This document shows, piece after piece, positions 11,215-21,563 of a DNA stretch of 64,000 bases. The stretch's first letter is position 1, and every line of letters begins with the position of its first letter. The stretch comes from Acidimicrobiia bacterium (GTDB taxonomy: Bacteria > Acidobacteriota > Vicinamibacteria > Vicinamibacterales > CAVVIG01). The translations under genes and the position numbers were made by a program. The stretch lies in NCBI GenBank assembly GCA_016871175.1, contig VFZL01000008.1:81141-145140 (forward strand), written 5' to 3'. Below the pieces are notes generated by a model that worked only from the letters and a program-made list of their open reading frames with translations, ran no database searches and was not told the DNA's origin.

Positions 11215-12573
11215 CTACTGCTGCTGTTGCTGCTGGGTCGTGCGCGTCTTCTTCTCACGCTCGGCCTTGCGGGCCGCCAGCTGCTCTTTGTACTCCTCGT
11301 CGGTCAAATCGTACCAGCCGATCCACGCGAAGCCCATCTCGTCGATGGTCCGCTGACCGTCGCCGACCCAGTTCTTCGGGTCGGGGTTGGCGCGATTCTG
11401 CTGCGAGTTGTCGTGCCACGTGATGACGTGGAGGATGGTGCCGGCCGGCACGATCGGCGCCGCGTCATCGGCGTACGAGTAGTTGAGGTGCCAGTTGTAG
11501 TTGAAGTTCGTGCAGCTCACCATCTCCGTTTTCGCGGAGGCCCCGCCGGTCGGATAGATCAGCTCGAGGCACTGTCGCTTGCCGCGGATGTGCATGTGCG
11601 GTTGGAACGACAGGATGCGGGCGTTCTTGTGCATGACGGTGTAGCCGTCGATGCGCACCACGGAGTTGCCGGGGATGTCGAGCTCCGCGGTCGACTGCGC
11701 GAGCTGCTTCGACCAGCGGATGTGCTTCGGCACGTACCCTTCGGGGTGGAGCTTCATCGCCACTTCGATGTGGGCGTCGACTTCTTCGCCTATCGAGTGA
11801 AGGTGGTAGCTGACCATGGCCTTCTTGCCGGCCTTGAGCAGCACACCTGAGTCGCCCGTGTAGACCTCGGCGTTCTTGCCCGACGCGTACTCGACGAGGA
11901 AATCGCCACCATCGATGCCGACGCTGTCATCGGCGTTGACTTCCTTGGTCTCCGGATCGTCCACGGCGTACGAGAGCGCGTGGTGGACCACCTTGCGCGA
12001 CTGCGGTGTGGCGGCGCGCGTCTGGATGGCCTGGATGTAGCGGTCGGTCTTGATTGGAATGTCGGTGTAGATGTTGCCGTAGAGATCGGGACCGGAGGCC
12101 GGCACCTTGTACGGCGGGAACTTCACGACGAGATCGGGCTCGAAGTCCCACGCGCCGACTTCTTTGAACTGCCGGCGGGCGGGCATGTCTGCGGGGTTGC
12201 CGCGCGGTGCGCCACTATCCACCCACTTCGCGATGGTCTGGATCTCGTCGTCACTGAGCGACGGATCGTTCTTGAACTTGGTGATGCCGATCGTCTTGTC
12301 CATGTGGAACGGCGGCATCTCACGAGCCGTCGTGCGGGTCTTGATGGACCGCGCCCACGGCCGTGCTTCTTCGTAGGTCATGAGCGACATCGGCGCGGAT
12401 TCGCCTGCTCGATGGCAGTTCACGCAGGAGCGCTGAAGGATCGGCGCGATGTCCTTCGTGAACGTGGGTTGCTTGGCAGCGGTCTGTGCCGACACCAGCG
12501 TTGGGAACAGCAGTGCGCCTGCTGAGGCGATCGCGAGCGCCATCGCCCGGGAGATCTCACACGTCCTGCTCAT
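11215..12573 (-). CDS. Secreted cytochrome c / type II copper monooxygenase-like protein
   Basis: 452 residues with a signal peptide (to about 29), a cytochrome c-like domain with one heme motif 'CVNCH' (50-54), and a large beta-rich region resembling the copper type II ascorbate-dependent monooxygenase fold. The candidate copper ligands are 'VVHHALSYAV', 'SYHLHSIG', 'PHMHIRGK' and 'HVITWHDN'. Similar heme plus monooxygenase-like proteins are common in Acidobacteria and Planctomycetes, but their substrates are largely unknown. The protein ends in a run of seven Gln encoded by CAG/CAA repeats. It is first in the operon with the Ig-like protein and the eight-heme cytochrome. Confidence 0.75.
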   Translation of the reverse strand: MSRTCEISRAMALAIASAGALLFPTLVSAQTAAKQPTFTKDIAPILQRSCVNCHRAGESAPMSLMTYEEARPWARSIKTRTTAREMPPFHMDKTIGITKFKNDPSLSDDEIQTIAKWVDSGAPRGNPADMPARRQFKEVGAWDFEPDLVVKFPPYKVPASGPDLYGNIYTDIPIKTDRYIQAIQTRAATPQSRKVVHHALSYAVDDPETKEVNADDSVGIDGGDFLVEYASGKNAEVYTGDSGVLLKAGKKAMVSYHLHSIGEEVDAHIEVAMKLHPEGYVPKHIRWSKQLAQSTAELDIPGNSVVRIDGYTVMHKNARILSFQPHMHIRGKRQCLELIYPTGGASAKTEMVSCTNFNYNWHLNYSYADDAAPIVPAGTILHVITWHDNSQQNRANPDPKNWVGDGQRTIDEMGFAWIGWYDLTDEEYKEQLAARKAEREKKTRTTQQQQQQ

Positions 12574-12585
12574 CGTCTGCCTCGC

Positions 12586-12602
12586 ATTCGTGAACTACGA
12601 AT
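12586..12602. repeat. Small inverted repeat in the leader of the cytochrome operon
   Basis: ATTCGT and ACGAAT form a perfect 6-base inverted repeat around a 5-base spacer, 13 bases upstream of the start codon of the heme/copper protein. It could be a protein-binding site or a leader stem-loop occluding the ribosome binding site. Confidence 0.35.
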
Positions 12603-12634
12603 CCACCCCTCGCCTTCTGGAAGAAAGGCGTTGC

Positions 12635-12666
12635 TCATATTGCGCTCGTACGGGCTTGGCTGTCAA
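12635..12666 (-). promoter_or_regulatory. Candidate sigma-70 promoter of the heme/copper operon
   Basis: On the minus strand a perfect TTGACA (-35) at 12666-12661 is followed, after about 18 bases, by a weak AT-rich -10 (CAATAT/AATATG). It lies about 60-90 bases upstream of the 12573 start, in the only gap before the operon. The -10 is poor, so confidence is moderate. Confidence 0.35.
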
Positions 12667-12747
12667 TGCCCGTGCGGCCGCTATCGATAATGTTTTTGGT
12701 AGTTTGAGCCCGATCCGGAATGTCGCGCTCTGTTACAATCCTCGGGC

Positions 12748-13191
12748 TTGCGCGGCGCGAAAGAGGATACGCATTCCGACCCTCTCCTGATCGCACGCCA
12801 CCTTCGGTTCGGCTGGTGGTCGTTGGCACTTTTTGCGACGCTCGGCTTCGCCCTGGAACTGTTGCACGGCTTCAAGATAGGGCTCTACCTGGACGTGGGC
12901 AATGAGACGCGCCGGCTCATGTGGACCCTGGCGCATGCCCACGGAACCCTGCTGAGCCTCATTCACCTGTTCTTCGCCTTGACCGTCCGCGCCTCGGACC
13001 TCCCCAGCGCTCGTTTGGGCCGGTCCTCGAGCGCGCTCGTGGCCGCGAGCGTCCTGCTGCCGGGCGGTTTTTTCCTCGGCGGCGTGCAGTTCTACGCAGG
13101 CGATCCCGGCGTCGGCGTCGCACTCGTCCCCATCGGCGCCGTGCTCGCCATCTACGCCGCTGTCGTCACCGCACGGTCCATCGGGCGCTAA
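12748..13191 (+). CDS. Four-helix integral membrane protein, unknown function
   Basis: 147 residues with about four transmembrane segments: 'WWSLALFATLGFALELL', 'LLSLIHLFFALTV', 'LVAASVLLPGGFFLGG' and 'VALVPIGAVLAIYAAVV'. A His-rich 'AHAHGTLLSLIHL' stretch lies at the second helix and could bind heme or metal. I do not recognise the family. The only start in frame is a TTG at 12748. A TACAAT hexamer at 12734-12739 lies 8 bases upstream, so the transcript may be leaderless. It is divergent from the cytochrome operon and convergent with a PQQ dehydrogenase, with a hairpin after its stop. Confidence 0.6.
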   Translation: MRGAKEDTHSDPLLIARHLRFGWWSLALFATLGFALELLHGFKIGLYLDVGNETRRLMWTLAHAHGTLLSLIHLFFALTVRASDLPSARLGRSSSALVAASVLLPGGFFLGGVQFYAGDPGVGVALVPIGAVLAIYAAVVTARSIGR

Positions 13192-13219
13192 CAACACCCG
13201 CGCGCGACTGAGCCGGGGT

Positions 13220-13236
13220 TCGGGGCAGAGCCCCGA
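13220..13236. terminator. GC-rich hairpin between convergent genes
   Basis: TCGGGGC-AGA-GCCCCGA is a perfect 7-base stem with a 3-base loop in the 49-base gap between the membrane protein (+) and the PQQ dehydrogenase (-). Position and strength suit a shared terminator, although no T-tract follows on either strand. Confidence 0.45.
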
Positions 13237-13240
13237 GTGA

Positions 13241-15304
13241 TCAAGGCAACGCGAACGCGACCAACTCGGGCACCTCGCCTTGTCGCGGCGCATCGACCGT
13301 GAGGGCGATGTATTGCTTTCCGTCGACGAGATAGGTCATCGGCGTGCCGATCGGTGCTGCTGGAAGGTCCACCGAGCCGATTTCCTTCCCGGTCGCTTTG
13401 TCGTACGCGACCAGACGTGGTCCACCCTGCGAGCCGCCCGCGTTCAGCGGATAAACGAGCAGCGTCTTCGTCAACACCGGACCGGCGGTCGTGTGGTCGC
13501 CTCCGACGGGCCGGAGATTCAGCCCCTTCAGCGCCGGCAGATTGCGGAACTTGTCGCCGTTGCCGGCAGGCGTCATCCAGACGTGATCGCCGGTATTCAT
13601 GTTCACCGCGGTCATCCGCGAGTACGGCGGCTTCAGCAGCGGCACGCCGCCCGGCATGTTCGGTGTGCGCGGCGGTGCCTGGAAGTAATTCAGGTTGCCG
13701 CGCACGCCCTGCTTGCGCTCCTCCAGTCGCATCACGCCCCAACCCTGCTTCGAGGGCACGTACAGCATGCCGGTCTCGGCGTCCACCGCGGCGCCCGACC
13801 AGTTACCTCCGCCACTCGGACCCGGTTGCATGATGGTGCCCTGCAGCGTCGGCGGCGTGAAGAGCGGACCGATCTTGTAAGGCTTGATCGCCTCGATCGC
13901 CGCCTTCCGTAGTTCCGGCGTGAAGTCGACGAGATCGTCGATCGTCACGCCCTGTCGCTCGAACGCCGCGGGCTTGGTCGGGAACGGTTGCGTGGGCGAC
14001 GCCTTTTCACCGGGGATATCCGACGGCGGCACCGGTCGCTCTTCGATAGGCCATACCGGTTGCCCGGTTTCCCGATCGAACGTGTAGATAAACCCCTGCT
14101 TCGTGATCTGTGCAAGCGCCTTGATGCGGCGCCCGTTCACGGTGACGTCGAGCAGATTCGGCGCCGCCGGATTGTCGTAATCCCACAGGCCATGGTGGAC
14201 CGTCTGGAAGTGCCACTTGCGCAGGCCCGTGTTGATGTCCAGCGCGAGAATGCTCTCGGCGAAGAGATTGTTGCCGGGCCGATGACCGCCGTAGTAGTCC
14301 GGCGCCGTCGTGTTGGTCGGCATGTACACGAGCCCCAGCTCCGGGTCCGCGCTCATCATCGACCACGTCGTGACCTTGCCCGCGTACGACCAGGAGTCCG
14401 CTTCCCACGTCTCGTTGCCGAACTCACCCGGCGTCGGCACGGTCTTGAACGTCCAGCGCAGCTTACCCGTTCGCACGTCGTACGCGCGCAAGTACCCCGG
14501 GATCTGCTCTTTGTTGATTAGGTACGACGAGATCGACGCCGGCGTGATGACGACATCACGTACGACGAACGGGGGAGACTGAACCGAATAGGTGAGCGCG
14601 TTGTAGTGATCGCGCTCACCGCGCTTCGCCCGCGGCAGACCGACCATCAGATCGACCTTGCTGTTGACACCGAAGCCCTGCGCCGGTCGGCCGGTCTTCG
14701 CGTCGACCGAGATGAGGTATCCGTCTCCGGTGCCCCAGTACACGCGCTCCTCGGTCCCGTCGGTCCAGTACCCCACGCCGCGCTGATTCCACCGCGCGCT
14801 CATCGTCGTCGTGCCCGACTCGTACGACTTCGGGTTGTAGATCCACTTGACCGCGCCCGTCTTCGCGTCGAGCGCCGCGCCAACCGATGACGGTGAGTTC
14901 AGGTACAGCGTGCCGTTGATCATCAGCGGGGTCGCCTTGAAGTTCGTGATGAACGGCGGCGCGCCGTCGCGCCAGCGCTTTGGATCGAGTCGATTGAGCT
15001 CGTCGAAAATCTCCTTGAAGGTCGCCGTCCACTCGCCGGCGCCGTTGGGGAGCGTGATGCTGAGCATCGCGTCGGGCGACTTTGCCCGCCACGCGACCTT
15101 CAGGCTCTTGAAGTTGGTTGTGTTGATCTGGTCGAGCGGCGAGTACTTGCTGCTCGACAGATCCCCACCGTAGGTCGGCCACTCGCCGCGCGCGGTCGAG
15201 GGCATCGGCCGCGCCGTGCCGGCGTTTTGGGCCAGAAGCGCCGCCGTGGCCATCACCACGGCAGCGACGGTTACGGCGATCGGGTAGCGTGCGCTCTTCC
15301 TCAC
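13241..15304 (-). CDS. Secreted PQQ-dependent dehydrogenase (quinoprotein)
   Basis: 687 residues starting at a GTG with 'GGAGG' about 9 bases upstream, then a signal peptide ending near 'ALLAQNAG'. The mature N-terminus 'GEWPTYGGDLSSSKYSPLDQI' is typical of the glucose/alcohol quinoprotein family, and repeated blades such as 'LDAKTGAVKWIY', 'VDAKTGRPAQGF' and 'YDKATGKEIGS' indicate an eight-bladed propeller. There is no CXXCH, so electrons must leave through a separate carrier; the nearby cytochromes are candidates. The substrate (sugar or alcohol) cannot be told. A paralogue lies at 22199-24265. The stop is 84 bases upstream-strand of gltD, so it could be expressed from the same transcript. 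Confidence 0.85.
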   Translation of the reverse strand: MRKSARYPIAVTVAAVVMATAALLAQNAGTARPMPSTARGEWPTYGGDLSSSKYSPLDQINTTNFKSLKVAWRAKSPDAMLSITLPNGAGEWTATFKEIFDELNRLDPKRWRDGAPPFITNFKATPLMINGTLYLNSPSSVGAALDAKTGAVKWIYNPKSYESGTTTMSARWNQRGVGYWTDGTEERVYWGTGDGYLISVDAKTGRPAQGFGVNSKVDLMVGLPRAKRGERDHYNALTYSVQSPPFVVRDVVITPASISSYLINKEQIPGYLRAYDVRTGKLRWTFKTVPTPGEFGNETWEADSWSYAGKVTTWSMMSADPELGLVYMPTNTTAPDYYGGHRPGNNLFAESILALDINTGLRKWHFQTVHHGLWDYDNPAAPNLLDVTVNGRRIKALAQITKQGFIYTFDRETGQPVWPIEERPVPPSDIPGEKASPTQPFPTKPAAFERQGVTIDDLVDFTPELRKAAIEAIKPYKIGPLFTPPTLQGTIMQPGPSGGGNWSGAAVDAETGMLYVPSKQGWGVMRLEERKQGVRGNLNYFQAPPRTPNMPGGVPLLKPPYSRMTAVNMNTGDHVWMTPAGNGDKFRNLPALKGLNLRPVGGDHTTAGPVLTKTLLVYPLNAGGSQGGPRLVAYDKATGKEIGSVDLPAAPIGTPMTYLVDGKQYIALTVDAPRQGEVPELVAFALP

Positions 15305-15388
15305 CGCGGATCCCCTCCAGTCATGGGCTCAGGAGGGGGATTTTACACGCCTCTCCGGTTCTCGCGCTTCTCTTTGCGCAACCTGCGA

Positions 15389-16837
15389 TCAGGCGACTGG
15401 TGCGTGAAGATCCGATTTGCCCATGAGGTACAGGTCGACGCCTCGAGCGGCAGAGCGGCCCTCCGCGATCGCCCAGACGATGAGCGATTGACCGCGCTGC
15501 ATGTCGCCAGCGGTGAAGACGCCCGGGACGTTCGTCATCCAATTCGCGTCGCGCCACACGTTTCCCCGCTCGGTGACTCTCATCCCGAGCTGTTCGCGCA
15601 GCGCGCTCGTCTCCGGGCCCAAAAATCCCATCGCGAGCAGCACGAGGTCCGCCGGCATCATCTCCTCGGTGCCCGGCATCGGGTCGAACGCCGTGCGCCC
15701 ATCGCGGTTCACCATCCGCACGTGATGCGCATGCAGCGTCGTCACGTCGCCCGCTTCGTTGCCGCTGAAGTGGGTGGTGGCGACCGAGTACAGCCGCTCC
15801 CCCCCCTCTTCGTGCGCGGACGACACGCGGAAGATGTTGGGCCAGGTGGGCCAGGGATTGCTGGAGGCGCGTTCGTTCGGAGGCTGCGGAAGGAGCTCGA
15901 GCTGCCGCACCGACTTTGCGCCCTGTCGATGGACCGTGCCCAGACAGTCGGCGCCGGTGTCGCCCCCGCCGATGATGATGACGTGCTTGTCCTTGGCGGT
16001 GATGAGGCGCTTGTCCGGAATACGCTCGCCCTCACACCGGCGGTTCTGCAGCGTGAGGTAGTCCATCGCGAAGTGGATCCCCTTCAGATCGCGCCCTGGG
16101 ACCGCCAGGTCGCGCGGGCGCGTGGCCCCAGCCGTGAGCACGACGGCATCGAAGTCTCGGCGCAGTTCGTCGAATCGCACGTCCCCCCCGACATTGGCGC
16201 CGGGTCGAAACATCACGCCTTCCTCCTCGAGCAGCGCGAGCCGCCGATTGAGGATGCGCTTCTCCATCTTGAACTCGGGGATGCCGTACCGCAGCAGGCC
16301 CCCGATCCGATCCGCGCGCTCGAACACGGTCACCCAGTGTCCGGCTCTGTTCAGCTGCGCGGCGGCGGCCAAGCCTGCCGGACCCGAGCCCACGACGGCG
16401 ACCCGTTTGCCGGTGCGAGTCTCGGGTGGATTCGCGACGACCCATCCCTCGTCGAAGGCGCGGTCGATGATCTGGACCTCGACGCTCTTGATCGTCACCG
16501 CATCGTCGTTGATGCCGAGCACGCAGGATCCTTCGCACGGCGCCGGGCAGAGCCGACCCGTGAACTCGGGGAAGTTGTTCGTCGCGTGCAGTCGCTCGAT
16601 CGCCGCCTTCCACCGGTCCCGGTAGACGAGGTCGTTCCAATCGGGAATGAGGTTCCCGAGCGGGCATCCCTGATGGCAGAACGGGATGCCGCAATCCATG
16701 CACCGCGACGCCTGCTGTTTGATGGCCGTCTCGTCGTACGGGAGGTAGACCTCGTGCCAGTCGTGCACGCGCTCGGCGATTGGACGCGCGGGCATCTTCT
16801 TGCGCGCGATCTCGATGAACCCGGTGGGCTTACCCAT
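15389..16837 (-). CDS. gltD: Glutamate synthase small subunit (NADPH)
   Basis: 482 residues, the normal GltD length. The N-terminal Fe-S region has '[17 protein letters not shown]' and 'CPAPCEGSC'; the FAD-binding '[12 protein letters not shown]' and NADPH-binding '[14 protein letters not shown]' motifs follow, and '[19 protein letters not shown]' closes the FAD site. It passes electrons from NADPH to GltB for glutamate formation from glutamine and 2-oxoglutarate. Its ATG overlaps the end of gltB by 8 bases, so the two subunits are translationally coupled. Confidence 0.96.
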   Translation of the reverse strand: MGKPTGFIEIARKKMPARPIAERVHDWHEVYLPYDETAIKQQASRCMDCGIPFCHQGCPLGNLIPDWNDLVYRDRWKAAIERLHATNNFPEFTGRLCPAPCEGSCVLGINDDAVTIKSVEVQIIDRAFDEGWVVANPPETRTGKRVAVVGSGPAGLAAAAQLNRAGHWVTVFERADRIGGLLRYGIPEFKMEKRILNRRLALLEEEGVMFRPGANVGGDVRFDELRRDFDAVVLTAGATRPRDLAVPGRDLKGIHFAMDYLTLQNRRCEGERIPDKRLITAKDKHVIIIGGGDTGADCLGTVHRQGAKSVRQLELLPQPPNERASSNPWPTWPNIFRVSSAHEEGGERLYSVATTHFSGNEAGDVTTLHAHHVRMVNRDGRTAFDPMPGTEEMMPADLVLLAMGFLGPETSALREQLGMRVTERGNVWRDANWMTNVPGVFTAGDMQRGQSLIVWAIAEGRSAARGVDLYLMGKSDLHAPVA

Positions 16838-19800
16838 TGCTCACCCCGACGAGCTCCTCGAGAGATGCCTCGCGTCCGGCGGCGGCGGCCTTCGCCTGCG
16901 CCTGCAGCACGCGCTTGTACTCGCGCGGCATCACCTTGACGAACGCCCGCTTCGATTCCGCCCAGTGCGTGAGCGTCCGCTCGGCCACCGTGCTTCCCGT
17001 GAACTCCATGTGCCGCCGAATCATGCGCTGCACGAACTCGATGTCGTCCTCGTCATCGAGCCGCTCGATGTCGACCATCGCCGTGTTGCAGAGGCGCGAG
17101 AATCGCCGCTCGGCATCCCACACGAACGCGATGCCGCCGCTCATGCCGGCGGCGAAGTTCCGACCCGTCGAGCCGAGCACGACCACACGCCCGCCCGTCA
17201 TGTACTCGCAGCCATGGTCCCCGACGCCTTCGACGACGGCCAACGCGCCGCTGTTGCGCACCGCGAAGCGCTCTCCCGCCAGACCGCGGAAGTACGCTTC
17301 GCCGCTCGTCGCGCCGTACAGCGCCACGTTGCCGATGATGATGTTGGCTTCCGCGACGAAGGCGGACTGCTTCGGCGGATACACGACGAGGATCCCGCCT
17401 GAGAGGCCTTTGCCGATGTAGTCGTTGGAATCGCCCTCGATCGTCATCGAGATGCCGCGCGGGACGAACGCGCCGAAGCTCTGACCGGCAGAGCCGGTGA
17501 ACTTCAGCCGAATCGTGTCGTCGGGGAGCCCGGCTCCGCCCCAGTGCTTGGTCACTTCGTAGCCGAGCAGCGTCCCAACCGTGCGGTTCACGTTGCGGAT
17601 TGGGAGTTCGAGGACGACCGGCTCCTTCGCCTCGATCGCTACGCGGCACTGTTCGATGATCTGATTGTCGAGTGCTGCCGCCAGGCCGTGATCCTGCTCA
17701 ACGGTCTTCCGGCGCGGTGCGCCCTCGGGTACCTCAGGTTGATAGAGGATGGCGGAGCAGTCGAGTCCCTTTGCTTTCCAGTGGTCGACTGCCTTCTTGA
17801 AGTTGAGGCGATCCACCCGCCCGATCATTTCGTCCATTGTCCGGAAACCGAGCTGTGCCATGTATTCGCGCACTTCATCCGCGATGAAGCGGAAGAAGTT
17901 CACAACGAACTCGGGTTCGCCGGTGAACTTCTTGCGCAGCTCCGGATTCTGGGTCGCGATGCCCACCGGACAGGTGTTGAGATGACACACGCGCATCATC
18001 ACGCACCCAGACACGACGAGTGGCGCCGTGGCGAAGCCGTACTCCTCCGCACCCATCAACGCGGCGACGACGACGTCGCGACCTGTTTTGAGCTGGCCGT
18101 CGACCTGTACCGTGATGCGGTCACGCAGCTTGTTCATCAGGAGGACTTGCTGCGTTTCGGCCAGCCCGAGCTCCCACGGCACACCGCCGTGCTTGATCGA
18201 CGTCAGCGGGGACGCGCCCGTTCCGCCGTCATAGCCGGCGATGAGCACGACATCGGCGTGCGCCTTGGCCACGCCCGCAGCGACCGTTCCGACGCCAGCG
18301 AGGGCGACGAGCTTCACGTGGATCCGCGCCTTGGGGTTCGAGTTCTTGAGGTCGTAGATCAGCTGCGCGAGATCCTCGATCGAATAGATATCGTGGTGCG
18401 GCGGCGGCGAGATCAATCCGACGCCGGGAGTCGCGTGGCGCGTCTTGGCAATCCACGGATAGACCTTGTGGCCCGGGAGCTGACCACCTTCGCCGGGCTT
18501 CGCGCCCTGGGCCATCTTGATCTGCAGGTCGTCGGCGTTGACGAGGTACTCGCTCGTCACACCGAACCGTGCGGAGGCGACCTGCTTGATCGCGCTGCGG
18601 CGCAGATCGCCATTGGGATCCGGGACGAACCGCTCGGGGTCCTCGCCGCCTTCGCCGGTGTTCGACTTGCCACCGATACGGTTCATCGCGATGGCGAGTG
18701 TTTCGTGCGCCTCCTTGCTGATCGACCCGTACGACATCGCGCCAGTGGAAAACCGCTTGACGATCGACTCGACGGGCTCGACCTCGTCGATCGGGATCGG
18801 CTCCGCCGCAGGCTTCAACTTGAGCAGACCGCGCAGCGTCGCGAGATGCTGGCTCTGATCGTCGACGAGTCGCGTGTACTCCTTGAAGAGCGTGTACTGG
18901 CCCGAGCGCGTCGCGTGCTGGAGCTTGAACACGGTTTCCGGATTGAACAGGTGATACTCGCCGTCGCGGCGCCACTGGTACTCGCCGCCCCCCTCGAGGT
19001 CCTGCTCCACCGGACGGACAGGGAACGCCTTCTGGTGGCGGCGGCGCACCTCCTCGGCGATCACGTCGAGGCCGATGCCGCCGATTCGAGAGGCCGTGCG
19101 CGTGAAGTACGTGTCGACGAACGCGCGCTCGAGGCCAACCGCCTCGAAGACCTGCGCCCCGCAGTAGCTCTGCAAGGTCGAGATGCCCATCTTGGACATC
19201 ACCTTGAGAATGCCCTTGTTCAGCGCCTTGATGTAGTTCTTGACCGCCGTCTCGTGCGAGATGTTCGTCAGCATTCGCTGACGGATCATGTCGTCGAGCG
19301 TCTCGAACGCGAGGTACGGATTGACGGCGCCCGCGCCGTAGCCGAGGAGGAGCGCGCAGTGGTGTACCTCGCGCGCGTCGCCCGCTTCGAGGACGAGGGC
19401 GCAGTTCGTCCGCCGGCCGAGCCGCACGAGGTGATGGTGCACGCTGGCCGTCGCGAGCAGGCTCGGAATGGGCGCGCGTGTCCGGTCGGCGTCCCGATCC
19501 GAGAGGATCAAGATGGTGTAGCCGGCTTCGACCGCCGCCGCCGCACGCCGGTTCAACTCGGCGAGCGCCTTCTCGAGACCATGGCCGTCATGGCTCAGGT
19601 CGAACAGCATCGGAATCCGGGTGGTCCTGAATCCCGGGTCGTACACGTGACGCAGACGCGCCACTTGGTCGTTGTCGATGACCGGATACTTGATCTTGAT
19701 CTGCCGGCACGACTCGGGCCTCGGCTCGAGGAGGTTGCCCTCCGGCCCAATCGTCGACTCCATCGAGGTGACCAGCTCCTCGCGAATCGCGTCGAGTGGC

Positions 19801-21458
19801 GGATTGGTCACCTGCGCGAACGCCTGCTTGAAGTAGTCGAACAGCACACGTGGGCGGTCGGAAAGGGCGGCCAACGCCGCGTCCGCCCCCATCGACCCAA
19901 TCGCTTCTTCCGCGCCCGTCGCCATCGGCGCGATGAGCAGACGAAGATCCTCGTGCGTGTACCCGAACAGCTGCTGCCGGCGCCTGACGGTCTCGTGGCT
20001 CGGCGGCGGCAGATACGGCGCCGGATCGAGCTCGTCGATGTCGATCAGGTTCTTCAACCACTCCTGATAGGGATGCGCACTCGCGAGCTCGGTCTTGACC
20101 TCCTCGTCGGAGACAATGCGACCGCGCGACGTGTCGACGAGGAACATCCGGCCGGGATGCAACCGTTCCTTGATCACGATGTCCTCGGCCGGGATGTCGA
20201 GGACACCCACCTCCGAGGCCAGGACGACGAGCCCGTCCCTGGTGACGTAGTAGCGTGACGGACGAAGGCCGTTACGATCGAGGATGGCCCCGATGATCGT
20301 GCCATCGGAGAACGCGATGGACGCCGGGCCGTCCCACGGCTCCATGAGCGACGAGTGGTACTCGTAAAACGCCTTCAACGCAGGAGACATCGTCTCGTGT
20401 CCGCCCCACGGCTCCGGGATCATCATCAGGATCGCGTGGGGCAGCGAGCGGCCCGACATCACCAGGAACTCGAGCACGTTGTCGAACGTGGCCGTATCGC
20501 TGCCGCCTTCGCGGATGACCGGCAGGATCTTCTTGAGATCCTCGCCCCAGACCGCGGACTGGAACAGTCCCTCTCGCGCCCGCATCCAGTTGATGTTGCC
20601 GGTGAGTGTGTTGATCTCGCCGTTGTGCGCGATGTACCGATACGGGTGCGCCAGCGGCCACGCCGGAAACGTGTTCGTGCTGAACCGCTGGTGGACCAGC
20701 GCGAGCGCCGATTCGAAGTCGGGATCCACGAGGTCCGGGAACATCGGTTCGATCTGGCCGGCCGTCAACATGCCCTTGTAGATCAAGGTCCGGCTCGAGA
20801 GGCTCGGGATGTAGAACTGCTTCCGCGCGGCCTCGGGCAGACCGAGGCCATCGGCTTCGTGCTCCACCCGCTTGCGGATGATGTACAGCTTCCGCTCGAA
20901 GCGTGTCTGATTGTCATGACCCGGTCCGCTGGCGATCGCGCCGGGTGGCCGTGTGAGCGCGCCGCGGGCAATGAAGATCTGCCGGAACACCGGCTCGACG
21001 GCGACCGCGCTCGGACCCACGCTGCGGTCATCGGTCGGCACGTCGCGCCAGCCGAGCAGTGTCTGCCCCTCGTCTGCGATGATCGAGGCGAACAGCGCTT
21101 CGCACGCCGCGCGGTGAGCCGGATCGGTCGGGAGGAAGACGAGACCCACAGCATAGGTGCCGAGCGCTGGCAGCGGTGTCGGCGCCACCCTTCGAAGAAA
21201 CCGATCGGGCATCTGGACGAGAATGCCTGCGCCGTCGCCGGTGTTCACCTCACAGCCGCAGGCGCCGCGATGGGCCAGGTTCTTGAGGACCGTGAGCGCC
21301 TGGCTGACGATGGCGTGCGAGGGGCGTCCCTTCATGTCCACGACGAATCCGACACCGCACGAATCATGCTCGTGCTGCGGATCGTAGAGACCGACGGCAG
21401 CCGGTGGTCCGGCCACCGGCTGGGGACACGGATTCGCGCTTCGTTGTTCGTCCGGCAT
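16830..21458 (-). CDS. gltB: Glutamate synthase large subunit
   Basis: 1542 residues, standard GltB size. A propeptide of 33 residues precedes Cys34 in 'HDSCGVGFV', the N-terminal nucleophile of the glutaminase domain after processing. The FMN/2-oxoglutarate barrel carries '[23 protein letters not shown]' and the 3Fe-4S ligands lie in '[18 protein letters not shown]'. The C-terminal third is the GXGXG beta-helix ('[29 protein letters not shown]'). It is co-expressed with gltD and is divergent from tadA. A perfect palindrome overlaps its probable promoter. Confidence 0.97.
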   Translation of the reverse strand: MPDEQRSANPCPQPVAGPPAAVGLYDPQHEHDSCGVGFVVDMKGRPSHAIVSQALTVLKNLAHRGACGCEVNTGDGAGILVQMPDRFLRRVAPTPLPALGTYAVGLVFLPTDPAHRAACEALFASIIADEGQTLLGWRDVPTDDRSVGPSAVAVEPVFRQIFIARGALTRPPGAIASGPGHDNQTRFERKLYIIRKRVEHEADGLGLPEAARKQFYIPSLSSRTLIYKGMLTAGQIEPMFPDLVDPDFESALALVHQRFSTNTFPAWPLAHPYRYIAHNGEINTLTGNINWMRAREGLFQSAVWGEDLKKILPVIREGGSDTATFDNVLEFLVMSGRSLPHAILMMIPEPWGGHETMSPALKAFYEYHSSLMEPWDGPASIAFSDGTIIGAILDRNGLRPSRYYVTRDGLVVLASEVGVLDIPAEDIVIKERLHPGRMFLVDTSRGRIVSDEEVKTELASAHPYQEWLKNLIDIDELDPAPYLPPPSHETVRRRQQLFGYTHEDLRLLIAPMATGAEEAIGSMGADAALAALSDRPRVLFDYFKQAFAQVTNPPLDAIREELVTSMESTIGPEGNLLEPRPESCRQIKIKYPVIDNDQVARLRHVYDPGFRTTRIPMLFDLSHDGHGLEKALAELNRRAAAAVEAGYTILILSDRDADRTRAPIPSLLATASVHHHLVRLGRRTNCALVLEAGDAREVHHCALLLGYGAGAVNPYLAFETLDDMIRQRMLTNISHETAVKNYIKALNKGILKVMSKMGISTLQSYCGAQVFEAVGLERAFVDTYFTRTASRIGGIGLDVIAEEVRRRHQKAFPVRPVEQDLEGGGEYQWRRDGEYHLFNPETVFKLQHATRSGQYTLFKEYTRLVDDQSQHLATLRGLLKLKPAAEPIPIDEVEPVESIVKRFSTGAMSYGSISKEAHETLAIAMNRIGGKSNTGEGGEDPERFVPDPNGDLRRSAIKQVASARFGVTSEYLVNADDLQIKMAQGAKPGEGGQLPGHKVYPWIAKTRHATPGVGLISPPPHHDIYSIEDLAQLIYDLKNSNPKARIHVKLVALAGVGTVAAGVAKAHADVVLIAGYDGGTGASPLTSIKHGGVPWELGLAETQQVLLMNKLRDRITVQVDGQLKTGRDVVVAALMGAEEYGFATAPLVVSGCVMMRVCHLNTCPVGIATQNPELRKKFTGEPEFVVNFFRFIADEVREYMAQLGFRTMDEMIGRVDRLNFKKAVDHWKAKGLDCSAILYQPEVPEGAPRRKTVEQDHGLAAALDNQIIEQCRVAIEAKEPVVLELPIRNVNRTVGTLLGYEVTKHWGGAGLPDDTIRLKFTGSAGQSFGAFVPRGISMTIEGDSNDYIGKGLSGGILVVYPPKQSAFVAEANIIIGNVALYGATSGEAYFRGLAGERFAVRNSGALAVVEGVGDHGCEYMTGGRVVVLGSTGRNFAAGMSGGIAFVWDAERRFSRLCNTAMVDIERLDDEDDIEFVQRMIRRHMEFTGSTVAERTLTHWAESKRAFVKVMPREYKRVLQAQAKAAAAGREASLEELVGVSNG

Positions 21459-21504
21459 AGGAGGCCCTGATTTGTCCGTGGAATCCGTAGGCTGGGAGCC
21501 AGCG

Positions 21505-21522
21505 GAGCGATAGTTATCGCTC
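21505..21522. promoter_or_regulatory. Palindromic operator candidate between gltB and tadA
   Basis: GAGCGATA-GT-TATCGCTC is a perfect 8-base inverted repeat with a 2-base spacer in the 105-base divergent gap. It overlaps the -10 of the proposed gltB promoter and lies about where the -35 of a tadA promoter would fall, as expected for a dimeric repressor site. Confidence 0.5.
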
Positions 21523-21541
21523 AGTCCGAGTCAGAAGTAAA
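21513..21541 (-). promoter_or_regulatory. Candidate gltB promoter
   Basis: On the minus strand TTTACT (-35, 21541-21536), 17 bases, then GATAAC (-10, 21518-21513). Each box matches four of six consensus bases and the spacing is optimal. The site is about 55 bases upstream of the gltB start. Confidence 0.4.
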
Positions 21542-21563
21542 ATACAAACATCGAATCCGACAC

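Noticed and set aside
15227..16939. 570-codon open frame opposite gltD
   Set aside because: Antisense to a clear GltD with all Fe-S and nucleotide-binding motifs.
17544..20258. 904-codon open frame opposite gltB
   Set aside because: It lies wholly antisense to the well-supported gltB coding region. Long antisense frames are expected in GC-rich genes, and its translation has no domain.
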